A stretch of DNA of 64,000 nt from Robertkochia solimangrovi (GTDB lineage Bacteria; Bacteroidota; Bacteroidia; Flavobacteriales; Flavobacteriaceae). This document shows, piece after piece, positions 44,669-53,577 of this stretch. The stretch is from the NCBI RefSeq assembly GCF_007279655.1, contig NZ_QKWN01000006.1, positions 202,033 to 266,032 of the forward strand, given 5' to 3'. A program made the translations under genes and the position numbers. Under the pieces are notes generated by a model. The model was not told the origin of the DNA, made no database searches, and saw only the letters and a program-made list of their open reading frames with translations. Within the stretch, counting starts at the first letter, position 1. The number at the start of each line of letters is the position of its first letter.

Positions 44669-47134
44669 CTAATAATTATCGACATCATAAATGACACGAA
44701 CACTTCTGAAATTGGCAATAGCATTAAAGCTGTTGTCAATTTTTTTTAGCTGCTGTTTTACCAATCCCACCGATCGGTCTGCCGGAATTTTTATCACCAG
44801 ATTCTTATTATACGAATTCCTCACTCTGGGAATTGCCGGAAACTCAGGTCCCAGCACCTCCATCGCAGCATCTACCCGGAGTACATTACGCACATATTTC
44901 GCATACCATTCTGATGATTCATTGACCTTATTATAGTCTTTATGACGAAAGGTTATCTTGATTAGCCTGTAAAACGGTGGATATCTAAACTGCCTCCGCT
45001 CTTCCATCTGTTCTGAAAACATCGTTTCGAACCTGTTCATGGAGGCCTGCTGCAAGATCTGATGAAAAGGGTTATAGGTCTGTATGATCACCTTCCCTCT
45101 TTTAAGGGTACGCCCTGCCCTTCCGGCGACCTGCTGTATCATTTGAAAGCTTCGTTCATGCGCCCGGAAATCCGGAAAATTTAGCATGGTATCCGCCTGC
45201 ATGACCCCTACTAAGCTCACATTTCGAAAATCAAGTCCTTTAGTCACCATTTGAGTACCTACCAGGATATCCAGTTCCTGCTGTTCAAAGGCCGAAATTA
45301 TCTTATCATATCCGTATTTACCCCGCGTGGTATCAGAATCCATCCTGCCCACACTGGCTTTAGGAAATAACACCTTAACCTCCTCCTCGATCTGCTCTGT
45401 CCCGAATCCTTTTGTATCCAGCTCATCACTACCACAAGCCAGACATTTTAACTGTCGGGCCATCCGGTATCCGCAGTAATGACAGCGCAGTTGATCCTTG
45501 AATTGATGATAGGTAAGCGTCACGTCACAGTTGGGGCAACCGGGAGAATGTCCACAGGTATTGCATTCCAGTACGGGCGCATATCCCCGCCTGTTTTGAA
45601 AGAGTATCACTTGCTCTCCTTCCGATAAGGATTCCTGAATTTCCTCCATAAGCCGATCCGAAAAATGACCGTTCATTCTTCTTTTTTTCAACTTATCCTT
45701 AATATCCACCAGCTCCATATCAGGCATCAGCACGTTTCCATATCTTCTCGTGATATTCACAAGGCCGTACTTTCCGGTTTGTGCATTGTAGTAACTCTCC
45801 ATCGAAGGAGTAGCCGACCCCAGCAAAACCCTGGCATGATGCAGCTTCCCCAGGACGATCGCTGCATCCCGCGCATGATATCTCGGTGCAGGATCATATT
45901 GCTTAAAGGAAGTTTCATGTTCCTCATCAATGATAATGAGTCCGAGAGACTCATAGGGGAGCAATAGTGCCGAACGCGCACCGATGACCACCTGCGCCCC
46001 TCCTTCATTGGCAGCGATCTTATTCCAAACCTCCACGCGTTCATTAGCGGAATATTTTGAATGATATACCAGTACTTTTTCTCCGAAGTACTCGCGCAAC
46101 CTTCGGATGAGCTGGGTTGTAAGTGCTATTTCCGGCAACAGGTACAGAACCTGCTCTTCCCTGGCTAATACCTCCGCGATCAGCTTAACATAAACTTCTG
46201 TTTTACCGGAAGAGGTCACACCATGCAACAGCACAACATCCTTACTCTTAAATTCCGAGGAGATCTGTAAAAGTGCCTCCTGCTGATATTCATTAAGCTC
46301 CTTGGTCTGATCGAGTTCGCCTTCCTCATATCCGACCCTGTCATGTTGCAGCAAATACGCTTGCAGTATATTCTTTTCGATCAAACTTTTGATCACCGCT
46401 GACGAGGCACCACTCCGTTCCTGCAACGTCTTTACTTTAACAGGCTTGGGATCGGATACTTCAAGGGTAAAAAGACTCATGATCACATCACGCTGCCGTG
46501 GTGCTCTGCTAAGCTCTTCAAGCAACTGATTCAGAGCCTCATCTGTCGAATAGTTTTCATGAAGCTTAACGTACCTGATCATTTTAGGTTTATACTGCTC
46601 CTTAACTTCTTCTCTGATTTGGATCACTCCTTTTGCAAGCAATCGTTTTATAATCGGAAGTACTCGCTTACGATCTGTAATACCGGCTATCTCCTGTACA
46701 TTTAAAACAGACTGATGCTGCAAAGCTTCAAATACAAGCCATTCATCATCTTTCAGAGTTTCTTCCGAATCATCAAAGGTTTCATCACGAATCACCATGG
46801 TCTCGCTTTCCAAAAGAAAAGAAGGAGGCACAGCAGCCCTGAATACCTCTCCCACACTACACATATAATAAGAAGCAATCCATTCCCAGTGCTTCAGTTG
46901 CACCTCTTTTACAAGAGCAACCTCATCCAGAATCTGATCGATCTCCTTTGCATCATAATGCTGAGGCGGATCCTGATGTACCGACCTAACCAGACCGGTA
47001 TAGATCTTTGCTTTACCAAAAGGCACAGCCACCCTGAATCCCGGCGAAAGAAATGCTGCCTCTCGCTCAGAAACCTCATACGTATAGGTCTTAGGTATCG
47101 GAAGTGGTAAAATGACATCTATGAAATGTCGCAT
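44669..47134 (-). CDS. priA: Primosomal helicase PriA
   Basis: An 821-residue superfamily 2 helicase that restarts stalled replication forks by loading the replicative helicase. N-terminal DNA-binding domain (F-I-D-V-I-L-P-L-P-I-P-K-T-Y-T-Y), Walker A G-V-T-S-S-G-K-T-E, Walker B with D-E-E-H, a zinc region with paired cysteines (C-N-T-C, C-P-N-C, C-H-Y-C, C-L-A-C) in the insert, and helicase motif V/VI around Q-V-A-G-R-A-G-R. Somewhat longer than E. coli PriA (732), as usual in Bacteroidota. It converges on the LytTR gene with a 22-base gap. Confidence 0.97.
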   Translation of the reverse strand: MRHFIDVILPLPIPKTYTYEVSEREAAFLSPGFRVAVPFGKAKIYTGLVRSVHQDPPQHYDAKEIDQILDEVALVKEVQLKHWEWIASYYMCSVGEVFRAAVPPSFLLESETMVIRDETFDDSEETLKDDEWLVFEALQHQSVLNVQEIAGITDRKRVLPIIKRLLAKGVIQIREEVKEQYKPKMIRYVKLHENYSTDEALNQLLEELSRAPRQRDVIMSLFTLEVSDPKPVKVKTLQERSGASSAVIKSLIEKNILQAYLLQHDRVGYEEGELDQTKELNEYQQEALLQISSEFKSKDVVLLHGVTSSGKTEVYVKLIAEVLAREEQVLYLLPEIALTTQLIRRLREYFGEKVLVYHSKYSANERVEVWNKIAANEGGAQVVIGARSALLLPYESLGLIIIDEEHETSFKQYDPAPRYHARDAAIVLGKLHHARVLLGSATPSMESYYNAQTGKYGLVNITRRYGNVLMPDMELVDIKDKLKKRRMNGHFSDRLMEEIQESLSEGEQVILFQNRRGYAPVLECNTCGHSPGCPNCDVTLTYHQFKDQLRCHYCGYRMARQLKCLACGSDELDTKGFGTEQIEEEVKVLFPKASVGRMDSDTTRGKYGYDKIISAFEQQELDILVGTQMVTKGLDFRNVSLVGVMQADTMLNFPDFRAHERSFQMIQQVAGRAGRTLKRGKVIIQTYNPFHQILQQASMNRFETMFSEQMEERRQFRYPPFYRLIKITFRHKDYNKVNESSEWYAKYVRNVLRVDAAMEVLGPEFPAIPRVRNSYNKNLVIKIPADRSVGLVKQQLKKIDNSFNAIANFRSVRVIYDVDNY

Positions 47135-47165
47135 GAAAGATTGAATATTTTAATTGAATATAGCG

Positions 47166-47597
47166 CTATTCCGCTCTGAACCATTCCTGTGTACGAAACA
47201 GGAAGGCTATATACCCTCTGACATTGAGCTTATTTGGATCATCTTCATCGAGCCAGATCTTACAACGATATACCTTGCCCTTATTCGGATCGAGAATAGT
47301 TCCTCCTTCATACTCATCCCCATCCTGTTCAAGATCTTCAACGATCACCATCCCAAGAATAGGTTTATCCTTTTTGGCGCCTTCACATTTATCACATACA
47401 TTATCCTTCTTGGCTTTGTTCAGGATCTCAACTACCTTCCCATAAACCTTTCCATTCTCCTTATAAAGTTCAACGATGGATTTTGCTTCTCCGGTTTCAT
47501 CATCAATGGTTTTCCATTTACCAAAAATGTCCTGAGAATAGACATTTATTGCAGACATGATAAACAGTCCTGCAAACAGAATGATACTTCTTTTCAT
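47166..47597 (-). CDS. DUF2147 exported protein
   Basis: A 143-residue secreted or periplasmic protein: signal peptide (cleavage near Y-S-Q-D, 20-22), then the DUF2147 pattern I-F-G-K-W-K-T-I-D-D-E-T-G-E-A-K-S near the start, the central C-D-K-C pair (D-N-V-C-D-K-C-E-G), G-G-T-I-L-D-P-N-K-G-K-V-Y and a C-terminal R-G-Y-I-A-F-L-F-R-T-Q-E-W-F. Probably a small beta-barrel of the lipocalin type; function unknown. The BrkB-like gene ends the unit 9 bases downstream of its start codon side on the same strand. Confidence 0.88.
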   Translation of the reverse strand: MKRSIILFAGLFIMSAINVYSQDIFGKWKTIDDETGEAKSIVELYKENGKVYGKVVEILNKAKKDNVCDKCEGAKKDKPILGMVIVEDLEQDGDEYEGGTILDPNKGKVYRCKIWLDEDDPNKLNVRGYIAFLFRTQEWFRAE

Positions 47598-47606
47598 ACT
47601 TTAAGT

Positions 47607-48536
47607 TTAATAGTTGTTGCGTCTTAAACTCCTCAACGAGGCATTTAGCTCAAAGCCCAGTAAAAGGATGCTTGAATTTAACCAAATATAGAGCATTAAT
47701 ATAAGTAACGCTCCTATGGATCCGTAAATTTCATTATACTGGGAGAAATTCTCTATGTAGATTCCAAAGAGATAGGTATTTAAAATAATAAGGATCGTAG
47801 TCAGTAATGCCCCGGGAGAAAAGAACCTGGATTCCTTCCCTTCTTTCGTACCGAAATAATAAAGCACTGCTGTGGTCACATAAGAGATCATTACAAAAAA
47901 GAAGAATTTACCGATCCTCACGCCCACCAGATTATCTCTTTCAACGCCTTCAACCACAGGTGTCCCTGCAAATTGTGTTAAAAACTGAAGATATACATAT
48001 ACGATAACCGCGAACAGGAATAACAAAGCCAATAAAAGTGCAACCCCGAGCGATACAAAATATTGCTTCACCACATTTCTGGTGATCCGCACATGGTACG
48101 AAGTCTCAAAACCTCCGAAAACAGCATTGATACCATTTGCCATCAGTAATATAGAAAGAAAGAATACCGACGAAAGTAAGCTGGCCCTTCGGTTCCCTAT
48201 GATATCTGAGATGATACCATCGAAGAATTCAACGGTTTTAGGCGGTAATAAACTATCCACGAAATTCAGAAAATCGGTCTGAAAACCATCGATCGGCACA
48301 TAAGGGATGAGATTCAGCAAAAACAGCAGAAATGGAAAAATAGCCATAAAGAAACTGAAGGATATGGCACTGGCTCTGTAGGTCAATGCCCCACGCACAA
48401 TACCCACAAAATACATCTCCAGAAGATCGTAGATCGATAACCCCTCAAACCCCGGTAGTCGCAAACGCTTCAGAATGTCGACCAGAATATTGATCAACGG
48501 GATTTTAGCGAGTTTAGCTTCGATCTCTTTAGACAT
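47607..48536 (-). CDS. YihY/BrkB-family membrane protein
   Basis: A 309-residue polytopic inner-membrane protein of the YihY/virulence factor BrkB family, with six hydrophobic segments and the signature R-A-S-A-I-S-F-S-F-F-M-A-I-F-P near the first. The YhjD/YihY group has been linked to lipid or lipopolysaccharide transport, and BrkB to complement resistance, but the molecular role is unsettled. Its start is 1 base from the nadC stop, so the two genes are probably co-transcribed, nadC first. Confidence 0.9.
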   Translation of the reverse strand: MSKEIEAKLAKIPLINILVDILKRLRLPGFEGLSIYDLLEMYFVGIVRGALTYRASAISFSFFMAIFPFLLFLLNLIPYVPIDGFQTDFLNFVDSLLPPKTVEFFDGIISDIIGNRRASLLSSVFFLSILLMANGINAVFGGFETSYHVRITRNVVKQYFVSLGVALLLALLFLFAVIVYVYLQFLTQFAGTPVVEGVERDNLVGVRIGKFFFFVMISYVTTAVLYYFGTKEGKESRFFSPGALLTTILIILNTYLFGIYIENFSQYNEIYGSIGALLILMLYIWLNSSILLLGFELNASLRSLRRNNY

Positions 48537-48537
48537 A

Positions 48538-49395
48538 TTAGACTGCTTTTAAGCTCAGATCCAGATTGTATACCGAATGTGTCAATGCCCCTGAAGATAT
48601 ATAATTTACGCCGCATTCCGCGTATTTTCTTATAGTTTGTTCGTTAATTCCTCCGGAAGATTCCGTCTGGCATTTATCACCGATCAGCTGAACGGCTTCA
48701 CGGGTTTGCTTATAATCGAAATTGTCCAGCAGAATACGGTATATACCTCCCGCTTCAAGAATGGTGCGTACTTCTTGAAGATCTCTGGCCTCAACGATGA
48801 TCTTCAGATCGAGGTTCTTATCCTGCAGATACTGCTTCGTTTTAGCTATTGCTTTTTCGATGCCTCCTGCAAAATCAATATGATTATCCTTTAACATGAT
48901 CATATCATATAAGGCAAACCGGTGGTTTTCTCCTCCACCGATCTTTACCGCCCATTTTTCAAGAGCTCTAATCCCCGGAGTTGTTTTCCGGGTATCGAGA
49001 ATCTTTGTTCCGGTTCCTTCGAGGAGATTTACATAATAAGCCGTCTTCGTCGCTATAGCACTCATACGTTGCATGGCATTTAACACCAGTCGTTCCGCTT
49101 TTAAAATAGACTGAGACCGCCCCTCTACATAAAAAACAATATCACCATAAGCAACCGTTGTTCCGTCTTTGATAAGGGTTTTAACAACCATTTCCGGATC
49201 AACTGCCGCAAAGACCATTTTAGCAAATTCCACACCGGCGATCACCCCCTTATCTTTCACGAGGAGTTTTGCCACCCCTTTAGCTTCATGTGGAATACAA
49301 GCCAATGAACTATGGTCACCATCACCGATATCTTCACGTAATGCATTGGCTATGATCAGATCGAGTTCTTTACGAAATTGTGCTTCGCTTATCAT
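48538..49395 (-). CDS. nadC: Nicotinate-nucleotide pyrophosphorylase (carboxylating)
   Basis: A 285-residue quinolinate phosphoribosyltransferase making nicotinate mononucleotide from quinolinate and PRPP in NAD synthesis. Diagnostic stretches: A-L-R-E-D-I-G-D-G-D-H-S, L-N-A-M-Q-R-M-S-A-I-A, D-T-R-K-T-T-P-G-I-R, G-G-G-E-N-H-R and M-L-K-D-N-H-I. The final G-G-I-N-E-Q-T-I-R and Y-I-S-S-G-A-L-T-H are the phosphate-binding end. First gene of the unit with the BrkB-like protein. The 155 bases upstream hold no exact -7 element. Confidence 0.96.
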   Translation of the reverse strand: MISEAQFRKELDLIIANALREDIGDGDHSSLACIPHEAKGVAKLLVKDKGVIAGVEFAKMVFAAVDPEMVVKTLIKDGTTVAYGDIVFYVEGRSQSILKAERLVLNAMQRMSAIATKTAYYVNLLEGTGTKILDTRKTTPGIRALEKWAVKIGGGENHRFALYDMIMLKDNHIDFAGGIEKAIAKTKQYLQDKNLDLKIIVEARDLQEVRTILEAGGIYRILLDNFDYKQTREAVQLIGDKCQTESSGGINEQTIRKYAECGVNYISSGALTHSVYNLDLSLKAV

Positions 49396-49538
49396 GTTAA
49401 AAATTTTCTGCTAATTTATTAAAAATGCCGAACAGCCTGTACTTCTCAAACGGCCATTCGTTCAAAATCAGGGAAACTCCATATAGGATGAACAGGTACT
49501 TATTCTGATTTTAAGTCTTTATTTTCACGCTTTGTTAA

Positions 49539-49546
49539 TACTTTTG
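49539..49546 (+). promoter_or_regulatory. -7 promoter element TACTTTTG of rlmH
   Basis: Exact TAnnTTTG ending 4 bases before the ATG at 49551; a leaderless mRNA is likely. Confidence 0.55.
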
Positions 49547-49550
49547 CAGC

Positions 49551-50024
49551 ATGCAGATCAAATTACTGGCAATCGGAAAGACAGACAATAAGGACCTCGA
49601 AAAACTGATCGATATCTATACCGACCGGTTAAAGCATTATATCAGGTTCAGTCTGGAAATAATACCCGACCTAAAGAACACGAAAAATCTTTCGGAACAG
49701 CAGCAAAAGGAAAAGGAAGGAGAGCTCATTCTGAGATCGATGAATCCTGGCGATAAACTAATCCTGCTGGATGAAAGAGGAAAATCGCTGGATTCGGTAC
49801 AATTTTCAGAATACCTGCAAAAGCATATGAATTCCGGGGTCAGACAAGTGATCTTTGTAATCGGCGGTCCTTACGGATTTTCTGAAGCTGTATATCAAAA
49901 AGCGGAAGGAAAATTATCGCTGAGTAAAATGACCTTTAGCCACCAGATGATTCGTCTATTCATCACCGAACAGATCTACAGAGCCTTTACGATCCTGAAG
50001 AACGAACCTTACCACCATCGCTAA
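49551..50024 (+). CDS. rlmH: 23S rRNA pseudouridine-1915 N3-methyltransferase
   Basis: A 157-residue SPOUT-class enzyme that methylates pseudouridine 1915 in helix 69 of 23S rRNA on assembled ribosomes. The SAM-binding knot is shown by F-V-I-G-G-P-Y-G-F-S-E-A-V (about 103-115) and the end by M-T-F-S-H-Q-M-I-R then Y-R-A-F-T-I-L-K-N-E-P-Y-H-H. Length and C-terminus are exactly those of the family. It lies 14 bases before rdgB and is probably co-transcribed with it. Confidence 0.97.
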   Translation: MQIKLLAIGKTDNKDLEKLIDIYTDRLKHYIRFSLEIIPDLKNTKNLSEQQQKEKEGELILRSMNPGDKLILLDERGKSLDSVQFSEYLQKHMNSGVRQVIFVIGGPYGFSEAVYQKAEGKLSLSKMTFSHQMIRLFITEQIYRAFTILKNEPYHHR

Positions 50025-50038
50025 AACCATTAGGCAAC

Positions 50039-50614
50039 ATGAAACTTGTATTCGCTACAAACAACCCGAATAAATTAAGAGAAGTACAAAATTTACTTCC
50101 TGAATCTATCACTGTACTCACTCTGGAAGAAATCGGCTGCGATGAAGATATCCCTGAAACCGCAGACACAATTGAAGGAAACGCGGCTCAAAAAGCGGAA
50201 TATGTTTACGAAAAATACGGCTATTTCTGTTTTTCTGATGACACCGGACTCGAGGTAGATGCTCTTAACGGAGCCCCTGGTGTTTATTCAGCCCGATATG
50301 CCGGACCTCAGAAGAATGCCGGCGACAATATGAAGAAGCTACTGGAAGAATTAAAGGGAATTTCCAACAGAAATGCCCGATTCAAAACGGTAATTGCTTT
50401 AAGATCGGCAGAAGGGATGCAATTATTTCCGGGTATTGTGGAAGGCGTTATAACTACGGAAGGAAAAGGAACTCATGGCTTTGGATACGACCCTGTATTC
50501 ATGCCCGATGGTTATGACAGGACCTTCGCCGAACTATCGCCGGAAGTCAAAAATGAGATCAGCCACAGAGGCCGTGCAGTGAGGTCTTTGACCGATTACC
50601 TGAACGGTAAGTGA
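50039..50614 (+). CDS. rdgB: Non-canonical purine NTP diphosphatase (RdgB/HAM1)
   Basis: A 191-residue house-cleaning enzyme hydrolysing dITP, ITP and XTP to the monophosphates so that they do not enter DNA or RNA. Family motifs: A-T-N-N-P-N-K (6-12), F-S-D-D-T-G-L-E-V-D (about 63-72), P-G-V-Y-S-A-R-Y-A-G, T-H-G-F-G-Y-D-P-V-F and the final S-H-R-G-R-A. The length is normal. It follows rlmH by 14 bases. Confidence 0.96.
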   Translation: MKLVFATNNPNKLREVQNLLPESITVLTLEEIGCDEDIPETADTIEGNAAQKAEYVYEKYGYFCFSDDTGLEVDALNGAPGVYSARYAGPQKNAGDNMKKLLEELKGISNRNARFKTVIALRSAEGMQLFPGIVEGVITTEGKGTHGFGYDPVFMPDGYDRTFAELSPEVKNEISHRGRAVRSLTDYLNGK

Positions 50615-50732
50615 TCCGGTAATGAAGCCTGATAAACCTCAAGGATACAATTTATTAAATATCAATATTTTAGATATTCGAAAAAATATAATATTTCTCG
50701 TGATATACTATCGTTTATCCATTTATTAAGAG

Positions 50733-50740
50733 TACCTTTG
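50733..50740 (+). promoter_or_regulatory. -7 promoter element TACCTTTG
   Basis: Exact TAnnTTTG, 22 bases before the helicase ATG at 50763. Confidence 0.6.
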
Positions 50741-50762
50741 CGCCCTGTTTTTAAATACATTT

Positions 50763-52502
50763 ATGAATAAATTCAAACAATTAGGGCTGAACGACTTCCT
50801 TGTACGCGCGGTAGAGGATCTCGGCTTTGAAACTCCGTCAGAAGTGCAACAAAAAGCGATCCCGGAATTATTAGCCCAAGACACCGACATGGTGGCACTT
50901 GCGCAGACCGGTACAGGAAAGACGGCCGCATTTGGATTTCCAATGATCCAGAAAGTTGATGTTAACAACAGAGACACACAGGGTCTTATCCTTTCTCCTA
51001 CAAGAGAACTTTGTTTGCAGATCACCAATGAACTGCAGTTATACTCAAAATATGTCAAAGGTCTGAATGTAGTAGCCGTTTACGGAGGTGCGAGCATCAC
51101 TGAACAGGCACGTCAGATCAAAAGAGGGGCACAGATTATTGTAGCAACTCCCGGAAGAATGAAAGATATTATCAATCGAAATATGGTTGATATTTCTACC
51201 GTTGAATATTGTGTACTGGATGAGGCAGATGAAATGCTGAATATGGGATTCTATGAAGACATCACCAGCATCCTTTCGCACACACCACACGAAAAACACA
51301 CCTGGTTATTTTCTGCGACCATGCCCAAAGAAGTGGCTTCCATCGCTAAGGAGTTTATGAAAACTCCGTTGGAGATCACCGTAGGTGTGAAGAATTCCGG
51401 ATCCGATAAGGTACAACACGAATATTATGTGGTTGGAGGAAGAGATCGTTATGCAGCATTGAAACGTCTGGCTGATACCAATCCTGATATTTTCTCAGTG
51501 GTATTTTGCCGTACGAAACGCGATACTCAAAAGATCGCAGAAAAGCTTATCGAAGATGGCTACAATGCAGGTGCACTACATGGTGACCTAAGCCAGAATC
51601 AACGCGATATGGTGATGAAAGCATTCCGTACGCAACAGATCCAAATGCTCGTTGCTACAGACGTAGCTGCCCGCGGAATCGACGTTGATGATATCACGCA
51701 CGTAATCCATTACCAGTTACCTGATGAAATCGAAACCTATACGCACCGTAGCGGACGTACAGGTCGTGCAGGTAAATCAGGAACTTCTATGGTGATCATC
51801 ACTAAAAGTGAAACCCGTAAGATCCATGCGATCGAACGTATCATCAACCAGAAATTCGATGCTCGTAAAATACCGAACGCCGAGGAAATTTGTGAAATAC
51901 AATTATATCACCTGGCTAGTAAGATCAAGAACACGAAAGTAAATGACGAAGTTGAGGCTTTCCTTCCTGCTGTCAATGATGTACTCGAAGGGATCGATCG
52001 TGAAGAACTGATCAAAAAACTCGTATCTGTTGAATTCAGCAGATTTGCAAACTACTATAAAAACGCCAGTGACGACCTAAACGCAGGTGGAGATAGTTCT
52101 TCCAGATCTGACAACGGAAGTGGAAGTGCAGTTCGTTACTTTATCAACGTTGGAGCAAGAGATGGATATGACTGGAAAGTACTTAAGGATTTCTTAAAAG
52201 AGCAACTAGGACTCGACAGAGATGATATCTTCAAAGTTGAAGTAAAAGACAGCTTCTCATTCTTCAATTCCGAAGCGGTTCACACCGACCTTATCTTGAG
52301 CACTTTCTCTGAATTTAAATTAGACGGAAGATTCATCAATGTGGAGGTATCCAAGAATACACGCGGTAAATCAGACAGAGGAGATTTCGGCAACAGAAAG
52401 CGAAAGCGTTCCGGAAATGACAACTGGTCTAAGAAATCGTTTGGCTCAAAAGGAAACCAAAATAAGAAGGGTAAAAAGTCTAAGGGCAAAAAGAGATTTT
52501 AG
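50763..52502 (+). CDS. DEAD-box RNA helicase with DbpA-like tail
   Basis: A 579-residue ATP-dependent RNA helicase. N-terminal core: Q-motif F near the start, A-Q-T-G-T-G-K-T (motif I, about 46-53), P-T-R-E-L, D-E-A-D (motif II), S-A-T (motif III); second core ending in H-R-S-G-R-T-G-R-A (motif VI). Then a DbpA-type RNA-binding domain (about 455-535; Y-F-I-N-V-G-A-R-D-G-Y-D-W) and a Lys/Arg/Gly-rich tail. The layout is that of the CsdA/DeaD-DbpA group, active in ribosome assembly and cold growth. Codon use looks like that of a highly expressed gene. No terminator is seen in the following 247 bases. Confidence 0.95.
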   Translation: MNKFKQLGLNDFLVRAVEDLGFETPSEVQQKAIPELLAQDTDMVALAQTGTGKTAAFGFPMIQKVDVNNRDTQGLILSPTRELCLQITNELQLYSKYVKGLNVVAVYGGASITEQARQIKRGAQIIVATPGRMKDIINRNMVDISTVEYCVLDEADEMLNMGFYEDITSILSHTPHEKHTWLFSATMPKEVASIAKEFMKTPLEITVGVKNSGSDKVQHEYYVVGGRDRYAALKRLADTNPDIFSVVFCRTKRDTQKIAEKLIEDGYNAGALHGDLSQNQRDMVMKAFRTQQIQMLVATDVAARGIDVDDITHVIHYQLPDEIETYTHRSGRTGRAGKSGTSMVIITKSETRKIHAIERIINQKFDARKIPNAEEICEIQLYHLASKIKNTKVNDEVEAFLPAVNDVLEGIDREELIKKLVSVEFSRFANYYKNASDDLNAGGDSSSRSDNGSGSAVRYFINVGARDGYDWKVLKDFLKEQLGLDRDDIFKVEVKDSFSFFNSEAVHTDLILSTFSEFKLDGRFINVEVSKNTRGKSDRGDFGNRKRKRSGNDNWSKKSFGSKGNQNKKGKKSKGKKRF

Positions 52503-52575
52503 TTAATTATAAATTAAAAACTAAGGGTAAAAGTCAATATTTTCCATAGTTTAGTATTTTTAGCATCAGATACCA

Positions 52576-52622
52576 TACGGACAAGCGATAGGTTTAATCA
52601 TATAAATAATCACTTGTCCGTA
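52576..52622. repeat. Inverted repeat with 27-base loop
   Basis: TACGGACAAG (52576-52585) and CTTGTCCGTA (52613-52622), a perfect 10-bp inverted repeat in the 247-base gap between the helicase and the next gene. No T-run follows. It could be a two-half-site operator, an mRNA hairpin or a scar of a mobile element; no other copy was noticed in the window. A 20-codon frame (ATG 52683, stop 52743-52745) lies between it and the next gene and may be a leader peptide or chance. Confidence 0.5.
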
Positions 52623-52749
52623 GGGATCTGCTAAAAAAAGGAGACCAATTCAACCCGAAAACAACCTGCTAAACGAAATTATATGAGCCCAATGACTATA
52701 CTACTACCCTTGGAATGTTGGATATCTGATCAAAAAAAAGGTTGAGCGG

Positions 52750-53511
52750 ATGAACAAGTTGATCCTATTTATCATACTGGTTTTTTCCGGATTTGCATGT
52801 TTTGCTCAGGAAGATGAGATGCGGGGAACCGTTGTGAACTCTGAGACCTCATTTCCGCTGGAAAATGTACACGTGGTCAATCTGAATCAGGTGATCGGAA
52901 CCATTACCGACGGTAAGGGTGAGTTCGCTATTTCAGCACGAGCAAACGACACCTTATACTTTTCCTTCATTGGATATAAAGCTATCAAGATTCGGGTAAC
53001 CAATGATATGCTCAAATTTCAGAATACCAAGATCGACCTGACCGAGTTGGCTTACGCTTTGGAAGAAGTGGTAGTCATGCCATTCCAGCTTACCGGTTAT
53101 CTCGAGATCGATTCCAAAAATATTCCGATAAATACTTCGCGTCGCTATCGTATACCTGGCCTTGATCTGGGTTATGAAGCCGGTGACAGCAATCCTAATG
53201 CCTTTGCAAAAACGCTGGGCTCTATTTTCAATCCTGCGGATTTCCTGCATAACCTGTTTGGCAAAAAGCCTCAGCAAATGCGGAAATTGCGTAAAATGAA
53301 AGAAGACGACCGGATCCGTGATCTTCTCAGTTCAAAATATGATCGTGAAACCCTGATGGCATTGCTGCAGGTGGATCGCGACGAGATCAATGAAATTCTA
53401 AGAAACTGTAATTATTCAGATAGTTTTATACAAACCGCCAATGACCTCCAGATTCTGGACGCAATTAGCGGATGCTATGAAGAATATAAGGTATTGAACA
53501 GAAACAATTAG
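52750..53511 (+). CDS. Carboxypeptidase-regulatory-like domain protein
   Basis: A 253-residue exported protein: signal peptide (cleavage near C-F-A-Q-E, 17-20), then one CarboxypepD_reg-like beta-sandwich (about 24-100; M-R-G-T-V-V-N-S-E-T-S-F-P-L-E-N-V-H-V, D-G-K-G-E-F, L-Y-F-S-F-I-G-Y-K). In Bacteroidota this domain often opens TonB-dependent transporters, but here it stands alone with a helical C-terminal part (about 150-250). Function unknown; it may be an envelope protein for binding or assembly. It precedes the GH13 lipoprotein by 66 bases. Confidence 0.82.
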   Translation: MNKLILFIILVFSGFACFAQEDEMRGTVVNSETSFPLENVHVVNLNQVIGTITDGKGEFAISARANDTLYFSFIGYKAIKIRVTNDMLKFQNTKIDLTELAYALEEVVVMPFQLTGYLEIDSKNIPINTSRRYRIPGLDLGYEAGDSNPNAFAKTLGSIFNPADFLHNLFGKKPQQMRKLRKMKEDDRIRDLLSSKYDRETLMALLQVDRDEINEILRNCNYSDSFIQTANDLQILDAISGCYEEYKVLNRNN

Positions 53512-53577
53512 AATCGGTCATACCTCCCGATAAAACGGGCTGGCTTATTGACCGATTGATTTCAATAAGCAGCTACT

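Noticed and set aside
44663-44687. 7-bp hairpin TGATGTC/GACATCA between the LytTR gene and priA as a terminator
   Set aside because: It extends into the priA coding end, the stem is short, and no T-run follows on either strand.
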